40,349 nt of DNA from SAR202 cluster bacterium (GCA_016872415.1 VGZX01000013.1:1-40349), one strand, 5' to 3'; counted from the first letter of the stretch, positions 22,182-29,982 are shown. The notes: generated by a model from the letters alone, not told the origin. A program made the numbers and translations.

Positions 22182-22832
22182 GTGCCCACTATCGCGATCA
22201 TCGGCGGGTCCGGCCCGGAGGGACGGGGGCTGGGACTCCGGTTCGCCATCGCCGGCCACCCGGTCATTCTCGGCTCGCGCGACGCGCAGCGCGCGCGGGA
22301 AGCGGCGGATGGGCTCCTTGCCATTCATGCCGGCATTCCCGTGTCGGGCGCGATGAACGCCGACGCCGCGAGCCGCGCCGATTGGGTCGTGCTCTCGGTG
22401 CCCTACGAGGGCCTGCGCTCGACGGTGACCGACCTGGCGCCTTCACTCGCGGGGAAGATGGTGATTAGCGTGGTGGCGCCGATCAACTTCACGGATGGCA
22501 ACCCGCGGCCGGTGCTGGTGCCGGAGGGCTCCGCGGCGGCGCTCACGCAGTCGCTGCTGCCGGAGAGCAAGGTGACCTCGGCATTCCACAACCTGAGCGC
22601 CCGCGAGCTGCTGAAGCCGGACGAGATGTTGCACGGCGACATCATCGTGAACGGCGACGACCGCGACGCGCGCTTGGCGACGATGCGGCTGGCGGAGGAC
22701 GTGAAGTCGCTGCGCGGCGTCGATGGCGGGCCACTGGCGAACGCGCGCTGCGTGGAGGAGTTCACGTCGCTGCTGCTCTACATCAACCGCACCTATAAGA
22801 AGCGGAGCACCGTCAAGATACTCGGCATCTGA
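22182..22832 (+). CDS. npdG: F420:NADPH oxidoreductase (NADPH-dependent F420 reductase)
   Basis: Transfers hydride between NADPH and coenzyme F420, supplying reduced F420 to enzymes such as LLM oxidoreductases. 216 residues from GTG 22182, which follows GAGGAG and gives the family start VPTIAIIGGSGPEGRGLGLRFA (Rossmann GGSGPEGxG). Further family marks are VILGSRDAQRA (binding of the NADP phosphate), WVVLSVPYEGL, VAPINFTDGNPRPV and TSAFHNLSARELL. An ATG-initiated longer frame reaches into the promoter and is not used. It is convergent with the Thr-Pro lipoprotein gene; a 13-bp hairpin lies between them. This gene implies that the organism makes or imports F420. Confidence 0.9.
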   Translation: MPTIAIIGGSGPEGRGLGLRFAIAGHPVILGSRDAQRAREAADGLLAIHAGIPVSGAMNADAASRADWVVLSVPYEGLRSTVTDLAPSLAGKMVISVVAPINFTDGNPRPVLVPEGSAAALTQSLLPESKVTSAFHNLSARELLKPDEMLHGDIIVNGDDRDARLATMRLAEDVKSLRGVDGGPLANARCVEEFTSLLLYINRTYKKRSTVKILGI

Positions 22833-22904
22833 CGGCCGGCGCCGCGCCCATGACATCCGCGCCGCCTCGCCGGCGGCGGACCGACCCAGGCCGCGCGAAC
22901 GAAA

Positions 22905-22934
22905 GGGGGCCGGTGGCTCGTGCCACCGGCCCCC
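22905..22934 (-). terminator. Strong hairpin between npdG and the lipoprotein gene
   Basis: GGGGGCCGGTGGC (22905-22917) pairs perfectly over 13 bp with GCCACCGGCCCCC (22922-22934) around a 4-base loop. On the minus strand it is followed by TTTCGTT, so it should end the lipoprotein transcript; it may also stop read-through from npdG. Confidence 0.75.
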
Positions 22935-22962
22935 GCCGCATGTCAACCGTCGACTCGCCGCG

Positions 22963-23688
22963 CTACGGCTGGTAGTTGTAGAAGACCGTGATCGCGCGGG
23001 TGGAGAGCGCACCGGTCGGCGAGGTGGAGCGGACCTGAATCACGTTCTGGCCCTGCTCCAGCTTGACCGCGGTGGCCCAGGCGCCGTCCGGTCCGACGAC
23101 CACGGACACGCCGTTCACCAGGACGTTGTCGCCCAACGACGCGATGCCGCTCACGGGGATGACCGACAGCGTGACACGCGCGCAATCTATCGGCGTGAGC
23201 ACCGCCAGGCCGCCGGCCGGGGTCGGCGTCGCGCCAGGCGTGGCGCCGGGCGTCACCGTGCCGATCGGAGTGGCCGTCGCGCCGGGTGGCGTGGTTGGGC
23301 TGGGCGTGACGCCGGGCAACAGGGTCGGGCTTGGCGTCACGGTTGCCTGCGGGAACAACGGCAAACCGCCGGGGCCGACCGGGATGCCGCCGGGCGGGCA
23401 GGCGGAAGGCGTGGCGGTGGGAACGATGCCGCCTGGCGTGGCCGTGGCGCGCGGCACCGTGGGCGACGGCGTGACGACGACGATGGGCGTGGCCGTGGCG
23501 CGCGGGGTCACCGTGGGAATGGAGGTCGTCGGCGTGGCCGTCACGCCGGGAACGCGGGTGGACGTGCTGGTGATGCCGGGCTGCGGGGCGCCCGCGCCAG
23601 GCGTGGGCATGCCTTCGCCATCCGTACACGCCGCGATCACGGCGAGCAGTATCGCCGCGGACGCTAGCACTGCGAGGACTCGGGACAT
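22963..23688 (-). CDS. Secreted lipoprotein with Thr-Pro-rich linker and Ig-like end domain
   Basis: 241 residues from ATG 23688 (GGAGG upstream). A signal peptide (residues 1-20, VLAVLASAAILLAVIAA) ends at lipobox Cys21. Residues about 25-160 are a low-complexity linker of Thr, Pro, Ala, Val and Gly with repeated T-P and ATP units, typical of surface lipoproteins of Chloroflexota. Residues about 165-241 (RVTLSVIPVSGIASLGDNVLVNG, then NVIQVRSTSPTG) look like a single beta-sandwich domain of the bacterial Ig/glucodextranase-B kind. It is expected to be anchored outside the membrane and to bind or present something; no enzyme site is visible. The underlying DNA is repetitive. Confidence 0.8.
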   Translation of the reverse strand: MSRVLAVLASAAILLAVIAACTDGEGMPTPGAGAPQPGITSTSTRVPGVTATPTTSIPTVTPRATATPIVVVTPSPTVPRATATPGGIVPTATPSACPPGGIPVGPGGLPLFPQATVTPSPTLLPGVTPSPTTPPGATATPIGTVTPGATPGATPTPAGGLAVLTPIDCARVTLSVIPVSGIASLGDNVLVNGVSVVVGPDGAWATAVKLEQGQNVIQVRSTSPTGALSTRAITVFYNYQP

Positions 23689-23898
23689 AGGTGGTACCTC
23701 CTGCGAATATGCGATGGGTCGCGCCAAACGCTGTGGGAGCCGGACGTTGCCGGACCAGCGCTGGTGAGCAAGATCGAGCGACCAGTCCGTGGTCGGCCCT
23801 CCGCTGCCAGCGTGGCATCAACAGCGCTGTCGAGCACCCCCAAGCGTGACGAGTTGCCTTAATGCGGCGGGACATCTAGGATTTGCCTGTCGTTGTAC

Positions 23899-23918
23899 TA
23901 TTCAGTAATTGCTTAATA
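23899..23918. promoter_or_regulatory. Operator of the zinc-type ArsR regulator
   Basis: A 20-bp imperfect palindrome, TATTCAGTAATTGCTTAATA, symmetric at 16 of 20 positions and markedly AT-rich. It sits between TTGTAC (23893-23898) and TAATAT (23914-23919) and ends 14 bases before the regulator's ATG, so bound repressor would block the promoter. The remaining 210 bases toward the lipoprotein gene show only a 12-bp palindrome at 23754-23765. Confidence 0.55.
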
Positions 23919-23932
23919 TCCGAGGATTCATC

Positions 23933-24325
23933 ATGTTGATGTCGGGCCGATCGAAGCACCGCGTGCTGGCAGACGCCGCCGACCGCTTGGCGGAGGCGCG
24001 GCGTCTCTCGCGGGACGAGGATGCGTGCGCGCGGATCGCCGAAACCTTCCGGGCGCTGGCGGAGCCGAGCAGGGTGCGGATCGTGGATGCGCTGCTGCAC
24101 CAGGAGCTGTGCACGAGCGACTTGGCCGAGATCATCGGCCTCTCGGAGCCGGCGGTGTCGCAGCACCTGCGGACGCTGCGGATGCTGCGCGTGGTGCGGT
24201 CCCACCGCCACGGCCACCGCGTCTTCTACGCGCTGGACGACGACCACGTGCGGCGCCTGCTGACGCTGACGGCGGAGCACCTGGAGCACGGCGGAACGCG
24301 GGCCATCGACGCGGCGGCGGGCTAG
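23933..24325 (+). CDS. SmtB/CzrA-type metal-sensing ArsR repressor
   Basis: 130 residues from ATG 23933 (GAGG upstream). The winged helix reads ETFRALAEPSRVRIVDALL, ELCTSDLAEIIGLSEPAVSQHLRTLR and RHGHRVFYAL. The last helix carries D103-x-H105-x10-H116-x2-H119, exactly the alpha-5 ligand spacing of the zinc/cobalt sensors CzrA and SmtB. The protein should dissociate from DNA when zinc is bound. It precedes a cation-diffusion exporter by 10 bases in one transcription unit, the standard czrA-type arrangement, and a suitable operator lies directly upstream. Only one Cys (Cys60) is present, so arsenic or cadmium sensing through the alpha-3 site is unlikely. Confidence 0.9.
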   Translation: MLMSGRSKHRVLADAADRLAEARRLSRDEDACARIAETFRALAEPSRVRIVDALLHQELCTSDLAEIIGLSEPAVSQHLRTLRMLRVVRSHRHGHRVFYALDDDHVRRLLTLTAEHLEHGGTRAIDAAAG

Positions 24326-24335
24326 GAGCGGGAGC

Positions 24336-25259
24336 GTGGCGCACCGACACCACCGGGGCGAGGGAGTTTCGACGCGCCGCCCGCTGCTGCTGGCGCTGAG
24401 CATCACCACGCTGTTCCTCGTGGTCGAGGTTGTCGCGGCTGCGCTCTCGGGCAGCCTCGCGCTGCTGTCCGACGCGGCGCACAGCGTATCCGACATCGCG
24501 GCCATTGCGCTGTCGGCGGTCGCCGCGTGGATGGCGGGCCTGCCGCAAACCGCCCGTCGCCCCTTCGGCTTCATGCGGATGGAGAGCGTCGCGGCGATGT
24601 TCAACAGCCTGGGGCTGCTCGTCATCGTGGCGATGATCGTGTGGCAGGCGGCCATGCGCATCGCGAGCCCACCCGAGGTGCGAGGCGGCCTCGTCGTCGC
24701 GACGGCGTTCGCCAGCCTGGGCGCGAATGCGTTGGCGGCGCGGCTGCTGCTCGGCGGCGCGCGGGAGAACCTCAACACGCGCGGCGCGTTCCTGCACGTC
24801 CTGGGCGACGCGCTGGCATCGGTCGCGGCCATCGTGGCGGGCATGCTGGTGTTGTTGCTGGGCTGGCATGTCGCCGACCCCTTGCTCAGCCTGGCGGTCG
24901 CGGCGATCTTGAGCGTGGGCGCGGTGCGGCTGCTGCGTCAATCGCTCCACGTGCTGCTGGAGGGCACGCCGGCCGGCATCGACAGCAAGGCGCTGCTGGA
25001 CGCCATGCGCGGCCTGCGGCACGTGCGCGACGTCCACGATCTGCACATCTGGACGATCGCGTCGGGCTATCACGCGATGAGCGCGCACGTTCAGGTGTCG
25101 GACTGCTCGAAGTCCGAGGTGCAAGACCTGTTGCAAGACGTGCGCCGCCTGGCGAAGGACGGCTTCGGCATCGAGCACGTGACGGTGCAGGTGGAGAGCG
25201 ACGACGGCGAGTGCTCGGAGGCGCACACGCCGGACGCGGCCCGGCGGCGAGGCGGTTAG
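24336..25259 (+). CDS. Cation diffusion facilitator (CzcD-like Zn/Co exporter)
   Basis: 307 residues from GTG 24336, ten bases after the regulator. A short His-containing N-terminus (AHRHHRGEG) precedes six membrane helices. The transport site HxxxD occurs twice: His49/Asp53 in SDAAHSVSD (helix 2) and His154/Asp158 in HVLGDALASV (helix 5). The cytoplasmic C-terminal domain has VRDVHDLHIWTIASGYHAMSAHV, including His ligands of the family, then IEHVTVQVES. It should export zinc or a similar ion using the proton gradient. It overlaps the convergent HMA gene by 4 bases at the stops. Confidence 0.92.
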   Translation: MAHRHHRGEGVSTRRPLLLALSITTLFLVVEVVAAALSGSLALLSDAAHSVSDIAAIALSAVAAWMAGLPQTARRPFGFMRMESVAAMFNSLGLLVIVAMIVWQAAMRIASPPEVRGGLVVATAFASLGANALAARLLLGGARENLNTRGAFLHVLGDALASVAAIVAGMLVLLLGWHVADPLLSLAVAAILSVGAVRLLRQSLHVLLEGTPAGIDSKALLDAMRGLRHVRDVHDLHIWTIASGYHAMSAHVQVSDCSKSEVQDLLQDVRRLAKDGFGIEHVTVQVESDDGECSEAHTPDAARRRGG

Positions 25260-25480
25260 CCGGCGGAGGCGGAGGCCACGGGGTAGCCGAACGCGCCGAG
25301 CTGGGCCGACATGGCCGCCGGCGTGATTTGCGCCATGTCGTACTCGACCCGCAGCTCCTTGTCGCGCAGCGAGCCCTCGATGGCATGGACGCGGGGAAAC
25401 TCCTGCAGCAGCTGCGCGGCGGAGGCCAGGCATCCGTCGCAGTGAAGCGCCGGTATCCGCAGCACCACGCGGGCGGTCAA
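25256..25480 (-). CDS. Small heavy-metal-associated (HMA) domain protein
   Basis: From TTG 25480, chosen for GGAGGGG seven bases upstream, 74 residues: RVVLRIPALHCDGCLASAAQ (Cys14, Cys17; CxxC metal site), then IEGSLRDKELRVEYD and AMSAQLGAFGYPV, the full beta-alpha-beta-beta-alpha-beta HMA fold. Such domains carry Cu(I) or other soft metal ions. It is a stand-alone chaperone here; no copper ATPase is in the window. Its position tail-to-tail with the zinc exporter suggests shared metal stress, but it is on the opposite strand and separately controlled. Confidence 0.85.
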   Translation of the reverse strand: MTARVVLRIPALHCDGCLASAAQLLQEFPRVHAIEGSLRDKELRVEYDMAQITPAAMSAQLGAFGYPVASASAG

Positions 25481-25723
25481 GGCACACCCCTCCGGGTCAG
25501 GCGTTTTGGCTAGTCTACCAAGGATGGCCGGGCTGGCGCGCGGCTGGCCGAATGCCATCGCTCGCCGCTATGCGAAGGCAAAAGCCCCTGGTATGCTGGG
25601 GCGGGAGCGGTGCGAGGCCTTCCCATCGCGCCGGCTTCCGGTAGCTCGCTAACGCGGTGGTACGAACGATCCTTCCGGGGATCCAGGACGTAACTCAGGT
25701 GGAGCCTGAGCGGGAGGAGTGGC

Positions 25724-26143
25724 ATGGGACAGCGATACCAGAAGGAGATCGAGGAGATCCTCGAGCGCGTCAACGACAAGCGTGCTCCATCCAGCAGCCC
25801 ACGCGCGCCGCAGCAGGTGCAACGTCCGAGCGAGCCCGCCCCCCGCCGCATGCCGTCACGGCCCCAACGCCCTGCCCGTTCGCTGCCGACGATCACGCCG
25901 GGCCGCCTCATGCTGGCGGGCGTGCTGCTCATCCTCGGCGCGCTGGCGTTCAACAGCGTGGGCCTTGGGCAATATGCCGGCGTCATGACGTGGGTCGGCA
26001 TCGGCCTGCTCATCTTCGCCTACATCCGTTATTTCACGACGCCGCGGCGCGAGACGGAGCTGCGCTGGCGCGGGCAGAGCATCGAGGACCCGAAGCCGAA
26101 AGGCCCGCTGATGCGCTTCTGGCGGTGGCTCAACCGCAAGTAA
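25724..26143 (+). CDS. Hypothetical protein with two membrane helices
   Basis: 139 residues from ATG 25724 (GGGAGGAG upstream). Residues 1-20 form a charged helix (QKEIEEILERVN), followed by a Pro/Arg/Ser-rich linker to about residue 58, two hydrophobic helices (LMLAGVLLILGALAF and VMTWVGIGLLIFAYI) and a basic C-terminal tail (MRFWRWLNRK). Both ends should lie in the cytoplasm. I do not recognise the family; small two-helix proteins of this layout are common in Chloroflexota. It precedes thrC by 117 bases on the same strand. The 165 bases before it may hold its promoter. Confidence 0.7.
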   Translation: MGQRYQKEIEEILERVNDKRAPSSSPRAPQQVQRPSEPAPRRMPSRPQRPARSLPTITPGRLMLAGVLLILGALAFNSVGLGQYAGVMTWVGIGLLIFAYIRYFTTPRRETELRWRGQSIEDPKPKGPLMRFWRWLNRK

Positions 26144-26260
26144 TTCGGCGCGCGGAACGCGCCCCATGTCGCCGGCGCGGCCATTCAATGATATGTGTAG
26201 GGGCGTTCCGGCCCGCCGGGACGCCCTATTCGTTGCCCCCAATCCGCCGCGAGGGAACCG

Positions 26261-27427
26261 ATGAAGAGCTACCTGTCGCACTTGGAATGCACCGCCTGCC
26301 ACACCGCCTACAGCGCCGACCACCCGCATGGGCTGTGCCCGGCGTGCGGCAAGGTGCTGTATCCCCGTTACGACCTCGACGCGGCCAAGCGAGGAGCCGA
26401 CCGCCATGCATTGGCGCGACGGCAGCGCGGCATGTGGCGCTTCTTCGAGATGATGCCCGTTCGCGACGAAACGAAGATCGTGACGATGGGCGAAGGCGTC
26501 ACGCCGATGTTGCGAGCGTCGCGGCTGGAGGCGGCGCTGGGCGTGCGGACGCTGCACATCAAGGACGAGGGGTTGAACCCGACCGGCTCGTTCAAGGCGC
26601 GCGGCCTGTCGGCGGCGGTATCGAAAGCGCACGAGCTGGGGTTGAAGCGGTTGAGCATCCCGTCGGCCGGCAACGCGGCGGGCGCGCTGGCGGCCTATTG
26701 CGCGCGCGTGGGCATGGAGGCCCATGTGTTCATGCCGTCGGACGCGCCGGAGGCGAACAAGAAGGAGACGCGCATGGCGGCCGCCTACCTCACGCTCGTC
26801 GACGGCCTCATCTCCGACGCCGGGGTGCTGGCGCGCAAGGCCGCCGAGGAGCGCAACCTGTTCGACGTGTCGACGCTGAAGGAGCCGTACCGCGTCGAAG
26901 GCAAGAAGACGATGGGCTACGAGATCGCGATGGACCTCGGCTGGAAAGTGCCGCGGGCCATCGTGTACCCGACCGGCGGCGGCACCGGCATCGTCGGCAT
27001 CTGGAAGGCGTTCGAGGAGATGGAGGCGCTCGGCTGGATCGGCCCGGAGCGCCCGAAGATGCTGATAGTGCAGGCCGAGGGCTGCGCGCCGCTGGTGTGG
27101 GCGTTCCACGAGGGAGCCACGCACGCGCCGATGTGGAAGGACGCGCGCACGATCGCGGCGGGCATACGCGTGCCCTCCGCCGTGGGCGACTACCTCATCC
27201 TCGACGCGGTGCGGGCGAGCGGCGGCTCCGCGGTGACGGTGACGGACGATGAGATCTTGGAGGCGATGCGGCAGATGGCGTCGCTCGAAGGCATCTTGCC
27301 GGCGCCCGAGGGCGCGGCCACGCTGGCGGGCTATCGCAAGTTCCTGGCGCAAGGCGCGCTGACGCCCGACGATGCGACGGTGCTCATCAACACCGGCTCC
27401 GGCTACAAATACATGGAGCTGCTGTAG
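26261..27427 (+). CDS. thrC: Threonine synthase
   Basis: Converts O-phosphohomoserine to threonine with PLP. 388 residues. The N-terminus has a zinc-ribbon-like CTAC...CPAC pair (Cys10, 13, 26, 29) seen in this subgroup. The PLP lysine is Lys112 in NPTGSFKARG; SAGNAAGALAAYCARVG binds the phosphate of the substrate, and YPTGGGTGIVGIWKAF forms the glycine-rich PLP-phosphate loop. Length and order are those of the class that includes plant-type threonine synthases. It ends inside the convergent ribokinase gene with a 25-base overlap. No hom or thrB is in the window. Confidence 0.92.
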   Translation: MKSYLSHLECTACHTAYSADHPHGLCPACGKVLYPRYDLDAAKRGADRHALARRQRGMWRFFEMMPVRDETKIVTMGEGVTPMLRASRLEAALGVRTLHIKDEGLNPTGSFKARGLSAAVSKAHELGLKRLSIPSAGNAAGALAAYCARVGMEAHVFMPSDAPEANKKETRMAAAYLTLVDGLISDAGVLARKAAEERNLFDVSTLKEPYRVEGKKTMGYEIAMDLGWKVPRAIVYPTGGGTGIVGIWKAFEEMEALGWIGPERPKMLIVQAEGCAPLVWAFHEGATHAPMWKDARTIAAGIRVPSAVGDYLILDAVRASGGSAVTVTDDEILEAMRQMASLEGILPAPEGAATLAGYRKFLAQGALTPDDATVLINTGSGYKYMELL

Positions 27428-28359
27428 GCGCCCGAGGCCAAGCGCAGCACATCGGCACGACCCGGCATGGCCGCCTGCGCGCCCCGCCTGGTGGCGCACA
27501 ACGCGCCCGCCGCCATGCCCCACCGCAGCGTGGCGACGAACGGCTGGCCTTCCGCCAACGCCGCCGCGAAGGCGCCGGCGAACGCATCGCCGCACGCGAC
27601 GGTGTCGACGGCGTCGACCGAGAACGCCGGCAACGCCCCGACGAGGTCTTGCGTGGCGTAGGCGATGCCCCGCGCGCCCAGCGTCACGACCGCCGTGGAG
27701 GCCCCCCGCGCGACCAGCTCACGCGCCGCGCGCTCGCCGGCGCCTGGACCGTCGATGGCGTAGCCGACGAAGGCCTGGGCCTCGGTCTCATTGGGCGTAA
27801 GACAATCGAACAAGGCGTAGGCATCGGCGGGCAGGTGGGCCGCCGGCGCCGGGTTCATCACCACGCGCTTGCCCAGTCGCTTCGCCTCGCGCGCCGCCGC
27901 GAGCGAGACGGCCGGCGGGACCTCCATCTGTAGCAGCAGCACATCGGCCTCGCGCATGAGGCCGGCCGCCCGACGCGCCTCCGCGCCGTCGCAGCGTCCG
28001 TTGGCGCCCGGCACGGCGATGACGGTGTTGTCGCCCCGCGCGGCGACGGTGATGAGCGCCACGCCGGAGGATGCGTCGGGGTCGATGGCGATTTGGCCCA
28101 CGTCGATGCCGTCGGCGCGCATGGAGTCGAGCAGCGACGCGCCGTGGGCGTCGACGCCGACGCGCCCCACGAAGGTCGTGCGGGCGCCCATGCGGGCCGC
28201 CGCGACCGCCTGGTTGGCGCCCTTGCCGCCGGGCGTGGTGACGAACGGGCCGCCGATGAGCGTTTCGCCGGGCGCCGGCAGCCGCGGCACCGTGACGACG
28301 AGGTCCATATTGACGGCGCCGAGCACGACGACGGAGCCGGGTCGAGGGGTGGTGGGCAT
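27403..28359 (-). CDS. rbsK: Ribokinase (PfkB family)
   Basis: Phosphorylates ribose or a similar sugar at O5. 318 residues with GAVNMDLVVTVPRLPAPGETL at the N-terminus, TTPGGKGANQAVAAARMGA (substrate loop) and, near residue 250, DTVACGDAFAGAFAAAL, the anion-hole and catalytic Asp motif of the family (usually D-T-x-[GA]-[AG]-G-D). The Cys in this motif is a small departure. The NPAPA segment is also typical. Specificity inside the PfkB family cannot be settled from sequence, but ribokinase is the best match. No ribose transporter is nearby. The 3' end overlaps thrC. Confidence 0.85.
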   Translation of the reverse strand: MPTTPRPGSVVVLGAVNMDLVVTVPRLPAPGETLIGGPFVTTPGGKGANQAVAAARMGARTTFVGRVGVDAHGASLLDSMRADGIDVGQIAIDPDASSGVALITVAARGDNTVIAVPGANGRCDGAEARRAAGLMREADVLLLQMEVPPAVSLAAAREAKRLGKRVVMNPAPAAHLPADAYALFDCLTPNETEAQAFVGYAIDGPGAGERAARELVARGASTAVVTLGARGIAYATQDLVGALPAFSVDAVDTVACGDAFAGAFAAALAEGQPFVATLRWGMAAGALCATRRGAQAAMPGRADVLRLASGAYSSSMYL

Positions 28360-28377
28360 GTCTCCTCGGGAATGCGA

Positions 28378-28401
28378 CAGGCCCTACGGGGGCAGGGCCT
28401 G
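28378..28401 (-). terminator. Hairpin between the RRM gene and rbsK
   Basis: CAGGCCCT (28378-28385) pairs perfectly with AGGGCCTG (28394-28401) over an 8-base loop. It lies 30 bases after the RRM stop and 19 before the rbsK ATG on the minus strand. No T-run follows, so it may be a weak terminator or an RNA end-protecting stem. Confidence 0.45.
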
Positions 28402-28430
28402 CGGGGATGTCGCGTTGGCGGCGGCGTCCG

Positions 28431-28709
28431 CTAGCGCATCGCGCCGCGGTTCTCGCGCGGGCGGGCCTGGTTGACGACGAGCGCGCGTCCGCTGACTGAG
28501 TAGCCGTTGAACATCTGGATCGCCTGGGTGAGTGCCGTGGGCGATTCCATTTCGACGAAGCCGAAGCCGCGCGGCCGTCCGGTCTCCCGGTCGGTGGGGA
28601 TGTGGGCCGATAGCACGGGCCCGGCCTGCGAGAAGAGCTCGACGAGCTCCTCCCGCGACATGCGAAAGGGGAGATTGCCGACGAACAGCCGGTTGTTACT
28701 GTCCTGCAT
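28431..28709 (-). CDS. RRM-type RNA-binding protein
   Basis: 92 residues making a single RNA recognition motif: RNP2 is LFVGNLPF at residues 8-15 and RNP1 is RGFGFVEM near residue 47; the chain ends in a basic tail (RPRENRGAMR). Bacterial one-RRM proteins of this kind are cold-induced in cyanobacteria and occur in Chloroflexota. They bind RNA without strong sequence choice. The gene has its own promoter (28847-28819) and a leader of about 100 bases with a GC-rich stem, suggesting control at the RNA level. It is separate from rbsK functionally, though on the same strand. Confidence 0.93.
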   Translation of the reverse strand: MQDSNNRLFVGNLPFRMSREELVELFSQAGPVLSAHIPTDRETGRPRGFGFVEMESPTALTQAIQMFNGYSVSGRALVVNQARPRENRGAMR

Positions 28710-28738
28710 CGTGGAGCACCTCCAACGGTGTCTTCAGG

Positions 28739-28761
28739 GGCCGGCCTTGCTGGGGCCGGCC
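28739..28761 (-). repeat. Repeated GGCCGGCC in the RRM leader
   Basis: GGCCGGCC occurs at 28739-28746 and 28754-28761, separated by seven bases. As each unit is self-complementary, the two can pair to form an 8-bp stem in the RRM mRNA leader, about 30 bases before the start codon. A thermosensitive or protein-bound leader is possible but unproven. Confidence 0.4.
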
Positions 28762-28818
28762 GCGCGCTCGTCGCCGCGAGCGGATATGGCCCGTCGACGG
28801 ACGCAACCTGGCGGCGGC

Positions 28819-28847
28819 ATTGTATGCAGCGACATTATGCAGCGCAA
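28819..28847 (-). promoter_or_regulatory. Promoter of the RRM gene
   Basis: TTGCGC (28847-28842), 17-base spacer, TACAAT (28824-28819) on the minus strand. The transcript would start near 28812, leaving a 5' leader of about 100 bases. The rest of the 263-base gap to the HAD gene shows nothing else. Confidence 0.6.
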
Positions 28848-28972
28848 GAGTGGCGCTCATGCGACTGAAAGGGGTGTCTCACGCCCCGTGGGACAACGAG
28901 AAACGGTTGCTGGCGGGCATGCAGTCCGAAGTCGCGTGTCAAGGCAACGCATCCGTTCATGGGGCGCTCCGC

Positions 28973-29578
28973 CTAGGGGAGCAGTGGCAGCAGGTCCTCC
29001 AGCCGAGTGAGCATGTAGCGGCCCCGCATGCCGCCGTATCCGGCGAACGCGACGCCCGCCGCCTCCGCCGCGGCGCGGTCGTAGCGCGAGTCGCCGACCA
29101 TGATCGCGCGCGGCGGCGGCACGCTCAGGCGCTCGCATGCAAGGCGCACCATGTCGGGCGCGGGCTTGGGACGCCGCACGTCGCTGGCCGTCGCGAGCAC
29201 GTCCGGCGCCAGCGACGCGCCATCGAGGATGGCCCGCGCCACTGGTCGCAGCGTGTTCGTGACGACGGCGGTGGGTACGCCGCGCCGGCGCAGCGCGTCG
29301 AGCACCGGCCGCGCGCCGGCGTCGACCTTGACGAGGTGCGTGTGATCGGCGAAGTGGTCGGCGTAGTAGCGTTCGAGGTCGGGCAGGGAGACGGTGGGGA
29401 AGAACATCTCGATGTCGGCCTCGTTCGACTGGCCGTGGACCTCCAAGAACCGTTCGCGAGGGACCGGCGCGTGGCCGAAGCGCGCGGCGACCGCGTTCAC
29501 GAGCGCGAGCCACGCGTCGAACGATTGCACCAGCACGCCGTCCATGTCGAACAGCACGGCCTCGAAACGGCGCTCCAT
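28973..29578 (-). CDS. HAD-superfamily phosphatase (Gph-like)
   Basis: 201 residues. Motif I is FDMDGVLVQS (nucleophile Asp11, acid Asp13), motif II is TAVVTNTLR (Thr), motif III is KPAPD (Lys) and motif IV is MVGDSRYD. The cap between motifs I and II is helical, as in phosphoglycolate phosphatase and related sugar-phosphate phosphatases. Substrate cannot be assigned; Gph and beta-phosphoglucomutase share the motifs, but no mutase signature is evident. It is divergent from the ArsR gene at 29669; the palindrome at 29637-29658 lies 58 bases before its start and could influence both. Confidence 0.87.
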   Translation of the reverse strand: MERRFEAVLFDMDGVLVQSFDAWLALVNAVAARFGHAPVPRERFLEVHGQSNEADIEMFFPTVSLPDLERYYADHFADHTHLVKVDAGARPVLDALRRRGVPTAVVTNTLRPVARAILDGASLAPDVLATASDVRRPKPAPDMVRLACERLSVPPPRAIMVGDSRYDRAAAEAAGVAFAGYGGMRGRYMLTRLEDLLPLLP

Positions 29579-29636
29579 CGTGTGCCCCCGCGCACCGGGT
29601 CGACGGCCATTCTAGCGGGCGACATGCCGGCATTGA

Positions 29637-29658
29637 CATGTGACCAAATGGTCACATG
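29637..29658. promoter_or_regulatory. 22-bp palindromic operator on the arsR promoter
   Basis: CATGTGACCA (29637-29646) and TGGTCACATG (29649-29658) are perfect 10-bp inverted repeats separated by AA. A consensus -35 box TTGACA occupies 29633-29638, so the palindrome fills the spacer. A matching -10 would fall near 29656-29661, putting the transcript start almost on the ATG at 29669. Confidence 0.65.
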
Positions 29659-29668
29659 ACCTAGCGCG

Positions 29669-29971
29669 ATGCTGGAGGACGAAGTGTTCCACGCGCTCGC
29701 GGACCCGCACCGCCGGCTGATGCTGGAGCGGCTGCTAGCCCGCAACGGCCGCACCCTCGGCGAACTGGCGGACGACGTCGGCATCTCGCGGTTCGCCGTG
29801 ATGAAGCACCTGCGCGTGCTGGAGGCGGCGAACCTGCTGCTGACCGAGAAAGTGGGCCGCGTGAAGTTGCACTACCTGAACGCGGCGCCGCTGCGGCGGG
29901 TGGAGCAGGAGTGGATCCGCCGGTTCACCAGAGCCGATGCGGTGCCGGCGCGGCGCGACGATACCGCGTGA
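29669..29971 (+). CDS. ArsR-family winged-helix regulator
   Basis: 100 residues: EVFHALADPHRRLMLERLLA, then TLGELADDVGISRFAVMKHLRVLEAANLL (recognition helix) and VGRVKLHYLNAAPLRRVEQEWI (wing and last helix). This is the subtype that often accompanies SRPBCC (AHSA1) proteins and has no metal-binding Cys or His cluster. No Shine-Dalgarno sequence precedes ATG 29669, so the mRNA may be leaderless. A perfect 22-bp palindrome just upstream is the likely binding site for autoregulation. The WD40 gene starts 11 bases after its stop and is probably co-transcribed. Confidence 0.87.
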   Translation: MLEDEVFHALADPHRRLMLERLLARNGRTLGELADDVGISRFAVMKHLRVLEAANLLLTEKVGRVKLHYLNAAPLRRVEQEWIRRFTRADAVPARRDDTA

Positions 29972-29982
29972 AGGAGGCCCCG

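Noticed and set aside
23210..23600. Repetitive GC-rich units that might look like a repeat array.
   Set aside because: They encode the Thr-Pro linker of a lipoprotein in one intact frame; spacing is irregular and there are no CRISPR-like spacers.
23754..23765. ACCAGCGCTGGT, a perfect 12-bp palindrome upstream of the lipoprotein gene.
   Set aside because: Short GC-rich palindromes are frequent by chance here and it is not placed on a recognisable promoter.
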